NCBI RefSeq assembly: GCF_011065935.2
Contig: NZ_JAAMNH020000001.1
Coordinates: 1,075,001-1,139,000 of the forward strand
From: Clostridium estertheticum
GTDB taxonomy: Bacteria; Bacillota; Clostridia; Clostridiales; Clostridiaceae
Direction of reading: 5' to 3'
Length of the DNA stretch: 64,000 nucleotides
Made by a program: the position numbers and the translations under genes. The notes below the pieces were generated by a model that saw only the letters and a list, made by a program, of their open reading frames with translations, was not told where the DNA came from and did no database searches. Numbering within the stretch: position 1 is the stretch's first letter; each line of letters starts with the position of its first letter. Below are positions 1 through 7,769 of this stretch, in pieces.

Positions 1-2
1 GA

Positions 3-695
3 AAATTAGATAGACAAAGACGCGCAAATAACCCAAATAACTATAATAGTGATGGAACTATAAAATTTGGTATTATAAGTAATGGAAAGAAAGAGAAATT
101 AACATGGATTAAGTCTAACAAATATATTAAAACTCAAATGGAATTAAGGGATGTTCAAAGGAAACAAACTGATGTTAGAAAACAATCCCACGAGAAATTG
201 GCAAATTATATAATTTCATTAGGTGATAAAATATTAGTTGAAAACATGAATTTTAAGGGACTACAAAAAAGAAGTAAGAAAACCACCATTAATGCTAATA
301 CAGGTAAATTTAATAAGAAGAAAAGGTTTGGTAAATCCTTAGCGAATAAAGCACCTTCTAAATTAATAGAGATAATTAATAGAAAACTTAAATATGACGA
401 ACTGGAAATCTTAAAAATAAATACACATAAAGTTAAGGCTAGTATGTACAATCATTTTAATGATAAATACACTAAAAAAGAATTAAAAGATAGATGGGAT
501 GTATCTACTGGAATTCAAAGGGACTGTTATTCTGCATTTCTAATAATGAATGTTAGCAATGATTTAGAAAAAATTAATAGAGAATTATGTTTTGAAACTT
601 ATGATAATTTCAAGAAATTACATGATGGTGAAATTAATAGACTTAAATCCTTAAAAGAAAATGGTATTAAACTAATATCTAGTATGGGGATATAA
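3..695 (+). CDS. TnpB-like transposase, 5' part outside window
   Basis: The reading frame is open from the window edge, so the start lies upstream; an ATG at 138 is internal. The first visible residues (LDRQRRANNP and on) are typical of clostridial OrfB/TnpB-type transposases. Two RuvC-like motifs are visible: VENMNFKGLQ (second acidic residue) and QRDCYSAFLI (third). The CxxC zinc finger that normally lies between them is absent, so this is a zinc-finger-less branch of the family or a degenerate copy. The first catalytic Asp would lie outside the window. A hairpin resembling IS200/IS605-type right ends follows about 170 bp downstream. No TnpA partner is visible. Confidence 0.75.
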   Translation, partial: KLDRQRRANNPNNYNSDGTIKFGIISNGKKEKLTWIKSNKYIKTQMELRDVQRKQTDVRKQSHEKLANYIISLGDKILVENMNFKGLQKRSKKTTINANTGKFNKKKRFGKSLANKAPSKLIEIINRKLKYDELEILKINTHKVKASMYNHFNDKYTKKELKDRWDVSTGIQRDCYSAFLIMNVSNDLEKINRELCFETYDNFKKLHDGEINRLKSLKENGIKLISSMGI

Positions 696-1058
696 ATATA
701 AAAAAATGGTTTTGAATCGAGCCATTATACTATCGCGAGTAGGCTAATTGTAGTCTTTGGTAGTAAAAGTCTTATTATAATTAAATGAGTCATTATATGT
801 TGTAAGATATAGATGAAATATTATCCCTATAAATGAGAGTATTATGGAAGTTTAATAAGATAAGAACCACGTGACTTCAGTCATGTGAGATTCAGGTTGG
901 TATTCTATGGTACAATGATATTCGGGACGGAGTTTAAGTCTTATTTTAGTTTGTCATTAAAAATAACAAATATATACTTTTTAGCATAATTCGTTATCAC
1001 ATAATAATATATTAAAAAATATTATTAATATTGATGGGCATTTTAAGGAGGGTCATAA
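696..1058. other. Non-coding 3' flank of the TnpB-like gene
   Basis: No gene is seen here. The stretch contains the element-end hairpin at 868-887 and then AT-rich sequence leading to the ribosome binding site (aaggaggg, just before 1059) of the next gene. It could carry a guide (omega) RNA or group I intron remnant of an IS605/IStron-type element, but I could not establish such a fold. Confidence 0.4.
868..887 (+). ncRNA. Right-end hairpin, possible omega-RNA 3' end
   Basis: CACGTGAC and GTCATGTG form an 8-bp stem (one G-T pair) with a TTCA loop. A subterminal hairpin of this kind marks the right end of many IS200/IS605 elements and can be the 3' scaffold of TnpB guide RNAs. The assignment rests on position after the TnpB-like gene and on shape only. 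Confidence 0.45.
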
Positions 1059-2096
1059 ATGAATAAAAAAATAATATCTGTCGTTATGATATTAATATTA
1101 ACAATAACTATCAATTGCAATACTTTTGCTGCACCAAGTACTAATGAAACATCTGAATTAAAACAAGCTCAAAGTAGCAAAAAAGCTTTACAGATAAAAA
1201 TAGAGAATTTCAACAATGAAATTGATGGGGTATTAAATAAAATTGACATTAACAAAACTAAAATGAATGAAATCTCTCAAGATATAAGAAAAACACAAAC
1301 TGAATTGGAAATTGTAGAAAAAAACGCTATGGATCAAGAAGACTTGTTTGAAAAAAGAGCAAGAGTTATGTATATAAATGGGGTAGATAGTTATCTTGAT
1401 GTACTTCTAGATTCAACTAGTTTTAGTGATCTTATATCTAGAGCAGATACACTTGAAATGATAATTAAATATGACAAAAATCTCATTGCTAAAATAGAAA
1501 AACAAAGAAATTCTATAATAAAGCATAGGGACACCTTAAATAATGAGAATGATAAATTATCAGCACTAAAAGCAAATAATGAAATTATTCTAACAAAATT
1601 AAGTAAAGACATAAAAGAGCACAAGGTGCTTCTTAGCAACGTAACTAAAAAAGAAACTAAATTAATTGCTGACAAAAAAGCAAAAGAATTAGCCGCTGCA
1701 AAAATAATAAAAGAACAAGCAGCAAACAAGAGAATTACTATGTCTAGACACTTAGACCCTAGTGAAAGTTCAACGTCTAAATCTGATGCTGTCCCTAATG
1801 ATGTATCAAACTCAACGAACTACTTCATTATAGAATCAACCGCATATTCAAAGGGTGGTTTTACATCATCAGGTTCTAGAACAAACAGAGATCCAAATGG
1901 ATACAGCACTATAGCTGTGGACCCTAGGGTTATACCAATGGGCTCTAAAGTTTATGTAGAAGGCTATGGATATGCTATTGCATCAGATACTGGTTCCGCT
2001 ATTAAAGGTAACATCATCGATGTATTTTTTAATACAGAAGCTGAAGTACTTAATTGGGGCAGAAGAAATGTAAAAATCCGTATAATAAATGAATAA
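1059..2096 (+). CDS. Secreted coiled-coil protein with C-terminal 3D domain
   Basis: A 345-residue exported protein. Residues 1-25 are a signal peptide ending in NTFAA. Residues about 30-220 are strongly charged heptad-type coiled coil, resembling the N-terminal region of PcsB/CwlO peptidoglycan hydrolase partners. After a Ser-rich linker, residues about 255-345 match a 3D domain: STAYSKGG, DPRVIPMGSKVYV, ASDTGSAIKG and IDVFF, where the three conserved Asp residues of the name are seen. 3D domains occur in Rpf/YabE/YocH-type muralytic enzymes, so a wall-cleaving or wall-remodelling role is likely. The start is set by a strong ribosome site 6-8 bp upstream. It appears monocistronic. Confidence 0.85.
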   Translation: MNKKIISVVMILILTITINCNTFAAPSTNETSELKQAQSSKKALQIKIENFNNEIDGVLNKIDINKTKMNEISQDIRKTQTELEIVEKNAMDQEDLFEKRARVMYINGVDSYLDVLLDSTSFSDLISRADTLEMIIKYDKNLIAKIEKQRNSIIKHRDTLNNENDKLSALKANNEIILTKLSKDIKEHKVLLSNVTKKETKLIADKKAKELAAAKIIKEQAANKRITMSRHLDPSESSTSKSDAVPNDVSNSTNYFIIESTAYSKGGFTSSGSRTNRDPNGYSTIAVDPRVIPMGSKVYVEGYGYAIASDTGSAIKGNIIDVFFNTEAEVLNWGRRNVKIRIINE

Positions 2097-2433
2097 ATAA
2101 GCTAAAGACAGCAGTCGGCTTACAGAGTTCTTGTTCCTCTTGCAGTAGCAGCTATATATTCATTCAGTCCGGGCATTCTATATGGAGTGGCAGTTGTGTT
2201 ATGACTGGATCGCTCATTTTATTCTCGAAACTACAACCGCAATATATTAACATAGCAGGAAGGTAACTTCCAGTAACCTCCTAACACCTCGGGGGAGCTG
2301 ACATAAGTTGTAAAGTAAGCCAATATGTTGATGCATGCAGTTTTTATACAAGAGTAATTGAAAAATTATAAACATATTTAATAGCAATAATTAACAAGTA
2401 TATTCCATTCTACATTGGTTATCATAATAGTGT

Positions 2434-2821
2434 AGAGTACAAAGCAGCTGAGCCAAAGCTTATATATCCATTCACTGAATGTATATTTAAGTTAGCCAAA
2501 AATTCAATATAGTTTTTACTATAATATTAACTTATATTGAATTAGAGGACGATTTACTACGGTTGAGAAGAAAATTAATATAATCGATGTTGTATAACAT
2601 TTATTATATTATGGTTTCAACCTATCGTATTAAGTAAGTGAAGATTATATCGAGTGTTGTAATGTTTATATACAGCCGTGAGGTTATATATAATCGTGTA
2701 AATATTTTATATAATCGAGCGAACCATCATCAATGGTAGGAATTTGTTTAATTAAGATCTAACGATGTTAATTATATAATAAATTATCTATGATGGTGTT
2801 AGGTGGGGTGCTTTGTACTCT
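2434..2821. repeat. 388-bp element bounded by 13-bp perfect inverted repeat
   Basis: AGAGTACAAAGCA at 2434-2446 is exactly inverted as TGCTTTGTACTCT at 2809-2821. Inside lie further nested pairings: AATTCAATATA/TATATTGAATT near 2500-2543, GGTTGA/TTCAACC near 2560-2624 enclosing TAATATAA/TTATATTA and ATGTT/AACAT, and ACCATCAT/ATGATGGT near 2726-2799. There is no ORF. It is either a miniature inverted-repeat transposable element or a large multibranched RNA closed by the 13-bp stem. Confidence 0.6.
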
Positions 2822-2987
2822 CATATTAAAAAATGATAATACCTTTTAATTCTAAATGAATAAAATCCAAAGGGTAGCAATTGTGTACTCTTTTTTTATT
2901 TCTCGCTCCACTGTATCTTCAAATATAATTAATAATTAATATTGGCGTGTCTCTTTCATAATATAGCACATATAAGCAATTGAGATA

Positions 2988-3028
2988 TTAAAGCCATGGA
3001 GCATCCTTAAGGGAGCCCATGGCTTTAA
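2988..3028. terminator. 12-bp perfect stem-loop
   Basis: TTAAAGCCATGG pairs perfectly with CCATGGCTTTAA across a 17-nt loop. A T-rich stretch follows only about 20 bp later, so it may be a terminator or just a palindrome. Confidence 0.4.
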
Positions 3029-3181
3029 GCCTGTTTCCAAACACTTTCATTTTTTATTGTAAAACTTTACTTGTAAAATTATTAATATAATCTAAATCAA
3101 GGGTATTTGTAACCTAATATAACCACTATCGATTAAATTATAAAAAAATGGTGATTAATTAATATCATTAGAGGTTTTCTA

Positions 3182-3211
3182 TCTTCTCAATGTTATTAAT
3201 CATTGAGAAGA
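3182..3211. terminator. 11-bp perfect stem-loop
   Basis: TCTTCTCAATG and CATTGAGAAGA pair across an 8-nt loop, upstream of the GH130 promoter. There is no T-tract, so the function is unclear. Confidence 0.35.
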
Positions 3212-3300
3212 CGGCCTTTATAGGAATTTTATTCCTTAAGCACAGTGCTTTTGTATAAATGATTAAATAAAAAGTAAGCGTTAAACTATTAAAACTAGTG

Positions 3301-3335
3301 TTGCAAAAAAAGTTATCTCAGGTTATAATTAACTT
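3301..3335 (+). promoter_or_regulatory. Sigma-A promoter of GH130 gene with overlapping LacI-like site
   Basis: TTGCAA (3301-3306), a 17-bp spacer and TATAAT (3324-3329) make a near-consensus promoter. The imperfect palindrome AGGTTATAATTAACTT (3320-3335) covers the -10 and resembles the perfect palindrome at 5701-5717 before the ABC genes. Inference: both are operators of the adjacent LacI-family protein. Confidence 0.6.
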
Positions 3336-3390
3336 AAAAGGAAAACAATTACAATTTTGTGCTTTTAGTACATCGAAAGGAATGATATTT

Positions 3391-4377
3391 ATGTCTCAAA
3401 AAACTATAGTAGGACCTTCAATTCCTAATATGCCTTGGGAAGATAGACCGGAAAATTGCAAAGAGCCTATATGGCGTTTTTCGAAAAATCCAATAATTCC
3501 AAGAAATTTGCTTCCAACCTCGAACAGTATTTTTAATAGTGCAGTAGTTCCTTATGAAGGAAAATTTGCAGGAGTTTTTAGATGTGATGATAAAAGACGT
3601 GAGATGAGAATTCATGCTGGTTTTAGTGAAGACGGACTGAGCTGGAATATTGAGCCTGAACCTATTAAATTTATTGTTGACTTAGAAGATATAGGTGAAT
3701 TCGAATATGCTTACGACCCAAGAGTTTGTTTTATTGAAGATAGATATTATGTAACATGGTGCAATGGGTACCATGGTCCTACTATAGGACTTGCATATAC
3801 ATTTGACTTTAAGAAATTCTATCAGATGAATAATTTAACCTTGCCGTATAATAGAAATGGGGTTCTTTTTCCAAGAAAAATAAATGGAAAATATGCGATG
3901 CTTAGCAGACCGAGTGATACAGGCCATACTGCTTTTGGAGACATTTACTATAGTGAGAGTCCGGATTTAACATACTGGGGAAGGCATAAGCATGTTATGG
4001 GAACAAGAGGTTGGTGGCAGAGCACAAAAATTGGAGCTGGACCAGTGCCAATAGAAACTACTGAAGGATGGCTGATGTTTTATCATGGTGTACTTACATC
4101 ATGTAATGGATATGTATATCATTTTGGAGCGGCCTTACTCGATTTAGAACAGCCATGGAAGGTTTTATATAGAACAGAACCGTATTTAATGTCTCCTCAA
4201 GCGATTTATGAACGTGTAGGAGATGTACCTAATGTAGTATTTCCATGTGCAGCTCTTGCAGACAGCGAAACAGGAAAAATTGCCGTATATTATGGTGCAG
4301 CAGATACAGTTACTGCTATTGCTTATACCCAGGTAGATGAACTTATAGAATACATAAAAAGCAATTCAAGGCTTTGA
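3391..4377 (+). CDS. GH130 glycoside phosphorylase (beta-mannoside type)
   Basis: A 328-residue cytoplasmic protein. I chose ATG 3391, with AAAGG 10 bp upstream, because the longer GTG start at 3298 would lie inside the promoter. It shows the five-bladed propeller pattern of GH130, including YDPRV with the presumed catalytic Asp near residue 109, RNGVLFPRKINGKY, LSRPSD and WWQSTKIGAGPVP. GH130 enzymes phosphorolyse or hydrolyse beta-mannosides, including the Man-beta-1,4-GlcNAc left after alpha-mannosidase trimming of N-glycans. The neighbours (LacI regulator, sugar ABC transporter, GH85, GH38, GH3) make that substrate likely, but the exact linkage is inferred. Confidence 0.85.
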   Translation: MSQKTIVGPSIPNMPWEDRPENCKEPIWRFSKNPIIPRNLLPTSNSIFNSAVVPYEGKFAGVFRCDDKRREMRIHAGFSEDGLSWNIEPEPIKFIVDLEDIGEFEYAYDPRVCFIEDRYYVTWCNGYHGPTIGLAYTFDFKKFYQMNNLTLPYNRNGVLFPRKINGKYAMLSRPSDTGHTAFGDIYYSESPDLTYWGRHKHVMGTRGWWQSTKIGAGPVPIETTEGWLMFYHGVLTSCNGYVYHFGAALLDLEQPWKVLYRTEPYLMSPQAIYERVGDVPNVVFPCAALADSETGKIAVYYGAADTVTAIAYTQVDELIEYIKSNSRL

Positions 4378-4402
4378 TTTTAAAATAAACTTGATTAAGA
4401 GG

Positions 4403-4442
4403 ATTAGCGATAGAGGGTTTATTATAATTTATTTTCGCTAAA
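4403..4442. other. Imperfect inverted repeat before lacI-family gene
   Basis: TTAGCGA and TCGCTAA are separated by an AT-rich loop. It could be a weak terminator for the GH130 gene or a regulator site; there is no T-run. Confidence 0.3.
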
Positions 4443-4480
4443 ACTTCTGACAGTCTAAAAAATTTGTGAGGTGATGAATA

Positions 4481-5515
4481 TTGTCAAAAATAACTTTAGA
4501 AAACATTTCTCAAACTTTAGGTATATCAAAAAATACTGTATCCAAAGCCTTAAGGGGCGCACCTGGTGTAAGCGACGAATTAAGGCATAGGATAATCCAT
4601 TTGGCCTCAGAAATCGGTTACACTAAAATAGTACAATCCCCTGGTAGTTCGCTCAATAATATTACAGTAATAGGACGAAAGTGTTTTTTAGCCGAAGTAA
4701 CCTTTTGGCCTAAGGTTCTTTATGGCATTACCCATTATGCAAGTGAAAGAGATATAAAAATCAGTATCACCAATATCGATGAGACAAAAGAAGATAACCC
4801 TTCTACTCTCTCTTCCATAATCAGTCACTCAAGCGATGGCTATATAATTATTGGCACAATCAGCGACCTTTTGCTAAAAAAAATAGTTGCAACTAAAGTT
4901 CCAACAGTTGTAGTTGATCATTTGAGCAATGAAGTAGATTGCGATTATATTAATTCTTCCAATAAGAACGGAATATATAAAGCAGTAAAGCACTTGTATC
5001 AAACAAATCACAGAAATATCGGCTTTATTGGAAACTCTTACTATGCTAGTAGTTTCGAGGAACGATATAGAGCTTATTTAGAATATATGAAGGGGTTTTC
5101 ACTGCCTGTTCTAAGTGAATTTGTTTGGCTTGATGCAGAATATTTTGATACACAATACTATAAAAATAAGATTGATTTATATAAAACACATAAAAGTTTC
5201 CCCACAGCATGGGTTTGTGTAAACGATAAGACCGCTCTGACATTTATGAATGCTCTTATGGCGCTTGGCATAAAGGTACCTGACGATATGAGCATTGTCG
5301 GCTTTGATGATATTCCAGGTTTTTCATATCCCGGTTTGACTACAATAGAAGTGCCTAAGCAAAGTTTAGGGGAGAAAGCCGTTGAACAAATATTATACCG
5401 TGCTCAAAATCCTGAAGCTCCCTATGTTAACATAGTTCTTATCACTCAGCTAATTCATAGAGGCACAGTAAAAAGCTTATCAACGAATGTTCCAATAGAA
5501 TGCAAGCAGGAATAA
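4481..5515 (+). CDS. LacI-family transcriptional regulator
   Basis: A 344-residue repressor starting at TTG, preceded by GAGGTG 7 bp upstream; an overlapping ATG at 4474 is out of frame. Residues 1-55 form the LacI-type helix-turn-helix (ITLENISQTLGISKNTVSKA). Residues from about 60 form a periplasmic-binding-protein-like effector domain with GYIIIGTISDLL, NIGFIGNSYY and the C-terminal IVGFDDIPG motif. It lies between GH130 and the ABC genes, so it probably senses an imported mannoside or GlcNAc-containing oligosaccharide and controls the locus. Candidate operators are at 3320-3335 and 5701-5717. Confidence 0.9.
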   Translation: MSKITLENISQTLGISKNTVSKALRGAPGVSDELRHRIIHLASEIGYTKIVQSPGSSLNNITVIGRKCFLAEVTFWPKVLYGITHYASERDIKISITNIDETKEDNPSTLSSIISHSSDGYIIIGTISDLLLKKIVATKVPTVVVDHLSNEVDCDYINSSNKNGIYKAVKHLYQTNHRNIGFIGNSYYASSFEERYRAYLEYMKGFSLPVLSEFVWLDAEYFDTQYYKNKIDLYKTHKSFPTAWVCVNDKTALTFMNALMALGIKVPDDMSIVGFDDIPGFSYPGLTTIEVPKQSLGEKAVEQILYRAQNPEAPYVNIVLITQLIHRGTVKSLSTNVPIECKQE

Positions 5516-5700
5516 ATCAGATATTGATCATAAACTATTACTGTGTTAAAATCAATAAATTTCATATTAAGTTAATTCTATATCTTCTTAAATAGAGGAT
5601 TAAAAAAGTTACAAAAATAATTAAATATTAAACTATACAAGGAAATGTAATGCATAATTAGTAAATTATGTTAATATAGTAAATAAAGTAACGCATTAAA

Positions 5701-5717
5701 AAGGTTAAATTAACCTT
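5701..5717. promoter_or_regulatory. Perfect 17-bp palindrome, candidate LacI operator
   Basis: AAGGTTAAATTAACCTT is perfectly symmetrical around a central A, 50 bp before the first permease gene. A related sequence covers the -10 of the GH130 promoter. Assignment to the LacI-family protein is inference from location and sequence similarity. Confidence 0.55.
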
Positions 5718-5727
5718 GACTGTATAG

Positions 5728-5759
5728 CCTTCAACAAAAAAAAGTTAATTGAAGGAGGG
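5728..5759 (+). promoter_or_regulatory. Hairpin overlapping the permease Shine-Dalgarno
   Basis: CCTTCAA (5728-5734) can pair with TTGAAGG (5749-5755), which includes the first part of the very strong ribosome site GAAGGAGGG (5751-5759). The stem could limit translation initiation of the transporter. The pairing is visible; its effect is inferred. Confidence 0.4.
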
Positions 5760-5766
5760 AAATAAG

Positions 5767-6747
5767 ATGATTAAAGAAATTGTGGAAAATAAAACACAAT
5801 CATTAAAAGTATTTAAAAAGAGGAAAAGATGGACGAGTGATGACACTGAATTATCTATATTAGCTATACCGACTTTTATATGGTTTGTTTTATTTAGTTA
5901 TATACCAATGTTTGGAATAATAATTGCGTTCAAAAATTACAAGATTTCTCCGGGAAAGAGCTTTTTATATAGCCTCCTTCACAGCCAATGGGTTGGATTC
6001 GATAACTTTCAATTTTTCATTAAGAGTAATGCTCTAAAAATGCTTTTAAGAAATACCATTGGATATAACATCATTTTTATTGCTTTAGGTATCTTAATAC
6101 CTGTGACACTGGCTATAATGATCAGCATGTTATTTAGCAAAAGGAAATCAAAGGTATATCAGACGATGATGTTCTTTCCGCACTTTATGTCATGGGTTGT
6201 TGTAAGTTATTTCGTATATGCTTTTTTAAGTATGGACAAGGGTATCCTCAATTCGATCTTGAAACATTTTGGTCAGGATCCAATTCGGTGGTATTCAGAG
6301 CCCAAGTACTGGCCCTTTATACTGGTGTTCATGAATACGTGGAAGACCATGGGATATGGTATGGTTGTATATTTAGCTTGCATAACCGGTATTGACGGAT
6401 CATTATATGAAGCGGCTGTAATTGATGGTGCTTCAAAATGGCAGCAGGCGAAGTATATTACAATTCCATTTTTGAAGCAGATAGTTATTATGATGTTTAT
6501 TTTAAGCGTTGGAAAGATTTTCTATTCTGATTTCGGCTTATTCTATCAGATAACCCAACAGATACCGGGCTCTTTAAATGATGTAGCATCAACTCTTGAT
6601 ACCTATGTTTTTAAAGCCGTGAAGTCTGCAGCACCAATCGGTATGACTTCGGCAGTATCATTTGTTCAGTCAACTGCTTGCTGCATAACAATTTTACTTG
6701 CAAACTGGATAATAGGTAAAATTGACAAAGATTATACCATTATATAG
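5767..6747 (+). CDS. Carbohydrate ABC transporter permease (LplB-type)
   Basis: A 326-residue integral membrane protein. ATG 5767 follows GAAGGAGGG; a longer TTG start at 5749 would overlap that site. Six transmembrane segments are expected, from FIWFVLFSYIPMFGI near the N terminus. The EAA-type cytoplasmic loop YEAAVIDGASKWQQAKYITIP is the contact for the ATPase. LplB/YtcP-type permeases import complex oligosaccharides and usually share a distant MsmK-like ATPase; none is encoded here. The gene ends 12 bp before the second permease, so the two form an operon with the binding protein that follows. Confidence 0.9.
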   Translation: MIKEIVENKTQSLKVFKKRKRWTSDDTELSILAIPTFIWFVLFSYIPMFGIIIAFKNYKISPGKSFLYSLLHSQWVGFDNFQFFIKSNALKMLLRNTIGYNIIFIALGILIPVTLAIMISMLFSKRKSKVYQTMMFFPHFMSWVVVSYFVYAFLSMDKGILNSILKHFGQDPIRWYSEPKYWPFILVFMNTWKTMGYGMVVYLACITGIDGSLYEAAVIDGASKWQQAKYITIPFLKQIVIMMFILSVGKIFYSDFGLFYQITQQIPGSLNDVASTLDTYVFKAVKSAAPIGMTSAVSFVQSTACCITILLANWIIGKIDKDYTII

Positions 6748-6759
6748 GGGGTTAGAGGA

Positions 6760-7692
6760 ATGAAATTTGGCAGAAATAAGAAGGAAGAAGAAGGTTCAAA
6801 TCGACTTAATAGAATAAAAAAAAGAACGAATGTCATTTTTAATTTCATATTTATTGTACTTTCATTGATATGTATAATACCTGTTATCTTTGTTTTTACT
6901 ATTTCGATTTCATCTGAAGAGTCACTGGCCATGCATGGATACCAACTTATTCCCAAAGGTTTTGGATTAGCAGCTTATAAATTTTTATTGGGCGAGAAAG
7001 CAATGATTCTGCAGTCACTCAGCATCTCAGTCTTAGTAACGATCATAGGAACTGCACTGGGATTAGCATTAACTACGACAATGGGCTATGTACTGTCAAG
7101 GCCGAGCTACAAGCTGAAAAAATTTTTGATATGGGTTGTTTTTATACCGATGATCTTTAATGGAGGTTTAGTTGCAACTTATGTTGTAAATGTTAACATA
7201 CTGGATTTAAGAGATAGCATCTGGGCTTTAATACTTCCTTTGTGTGTTTCTCCGTTTAACATTGTCATATGCAAAACCTTTTTTAAAACTACAATTCCGG
7301 ATTCTATTATTGAATCAGCGAAAATTGATGGGGCTACGCAGATGCGTATTTTTTTAAGGATCGTACTTCCAATATCAAAACCAGTGATGGCAACTATTGG
7401 ATTATTCCTATCTTTTGGATACTGGAATGATTGGTTTCAATCTGCACTATATATCAGCAGTAGAAACTTAATCTCACTACAAGCGTTGTTAAACAATATG
7501 CAGACAAATATACAGTATCTGGCGAATAACCCGACTGCGGGATTATCACTTCAACAGTATAAAAATTTAATGCCTACGGAATCTGTTCGAATGGCTATTG
7601 CAATACTAATAGTTGTTCCTATAGCATGTGCATATCCATTTTTTCAGAAATATTTTATTTCTGGTTTGACAATTGGGTCAGTTAAGGGTTGA
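6760..7692 (+). CDS. Carbohydrate ABC transporter permease (YtcP/MalG-type)
   Basis: A 310-residue partner permease with six predicted membrane spans. A charged N-terminal tail precedes the first helix (NVIFNFIFIVLSLICIIPVI). The EAA loop is IIESAKIDGATQMRIFLRIVLP. The C terminus (FQKYFISGLTIGSVKG) is characteristic of the family. Ribosome site GGGGTTAGAGGA precedes ATG 6760. Together with the previous gene it should form the channel for glycans released by the GH85 enzyme. Confidence 0.9.
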   Translation: MKFGRNKKEEEGSNRLNRIKKRTNVIFNFIFIVLSLICIIPVIFVFTISISSEESLAMHGYQLIPKGFGLAAYKFLLGEKAMILQSLSISVLVTIIGTALGLALTTTMGYVLSRPSYKLKKFLIWVVFIPMIFNGGLVATYVVNVNILDLRDSIWALILPLCVSPFNIVICKTFFKTTIPDSIIESAKIDGATQMRIFLRIVLPISKPVMATIGLFLSFGYWNDWFQSALYISSRNLISLQALLNNMQTNIQYLANNPTAGLSLQQYKNLMPTESVRMAIAILIVVPIACAYPFFQKYFISGLTIGSVKG

Positions 7693-7769
7693 TTAGTTTT
7701 GAAAAATTACAACTAATTTTTCATTTCTACTATAAAAAATCTAAATAAAATTAAGGGGGAATTTAAATC

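Larger units (their letters stand above)
2097..3300. other. 1.2-kb gene-free stretch
   Basis: No convincing ORF on either strand. The part at 2100-2433 is more GC-rich than its surroundings and holds small stem-loops such as GGAAG-gtaa-CTTCC near 2270; it may be a relic of a mobile element or intron. It is followed by the inverted-repeat element at 2434-2821 and two palindromes listed separately. Confidence 0.6.

Noticed and set aside
3298..3390. N-terminal extension of the GH130 gene from GTG 3298
   Set aside because: It would overlap the TTGCAA-N17-TATAAT promoter, and a ribosome site fits ATG 3391 instead.
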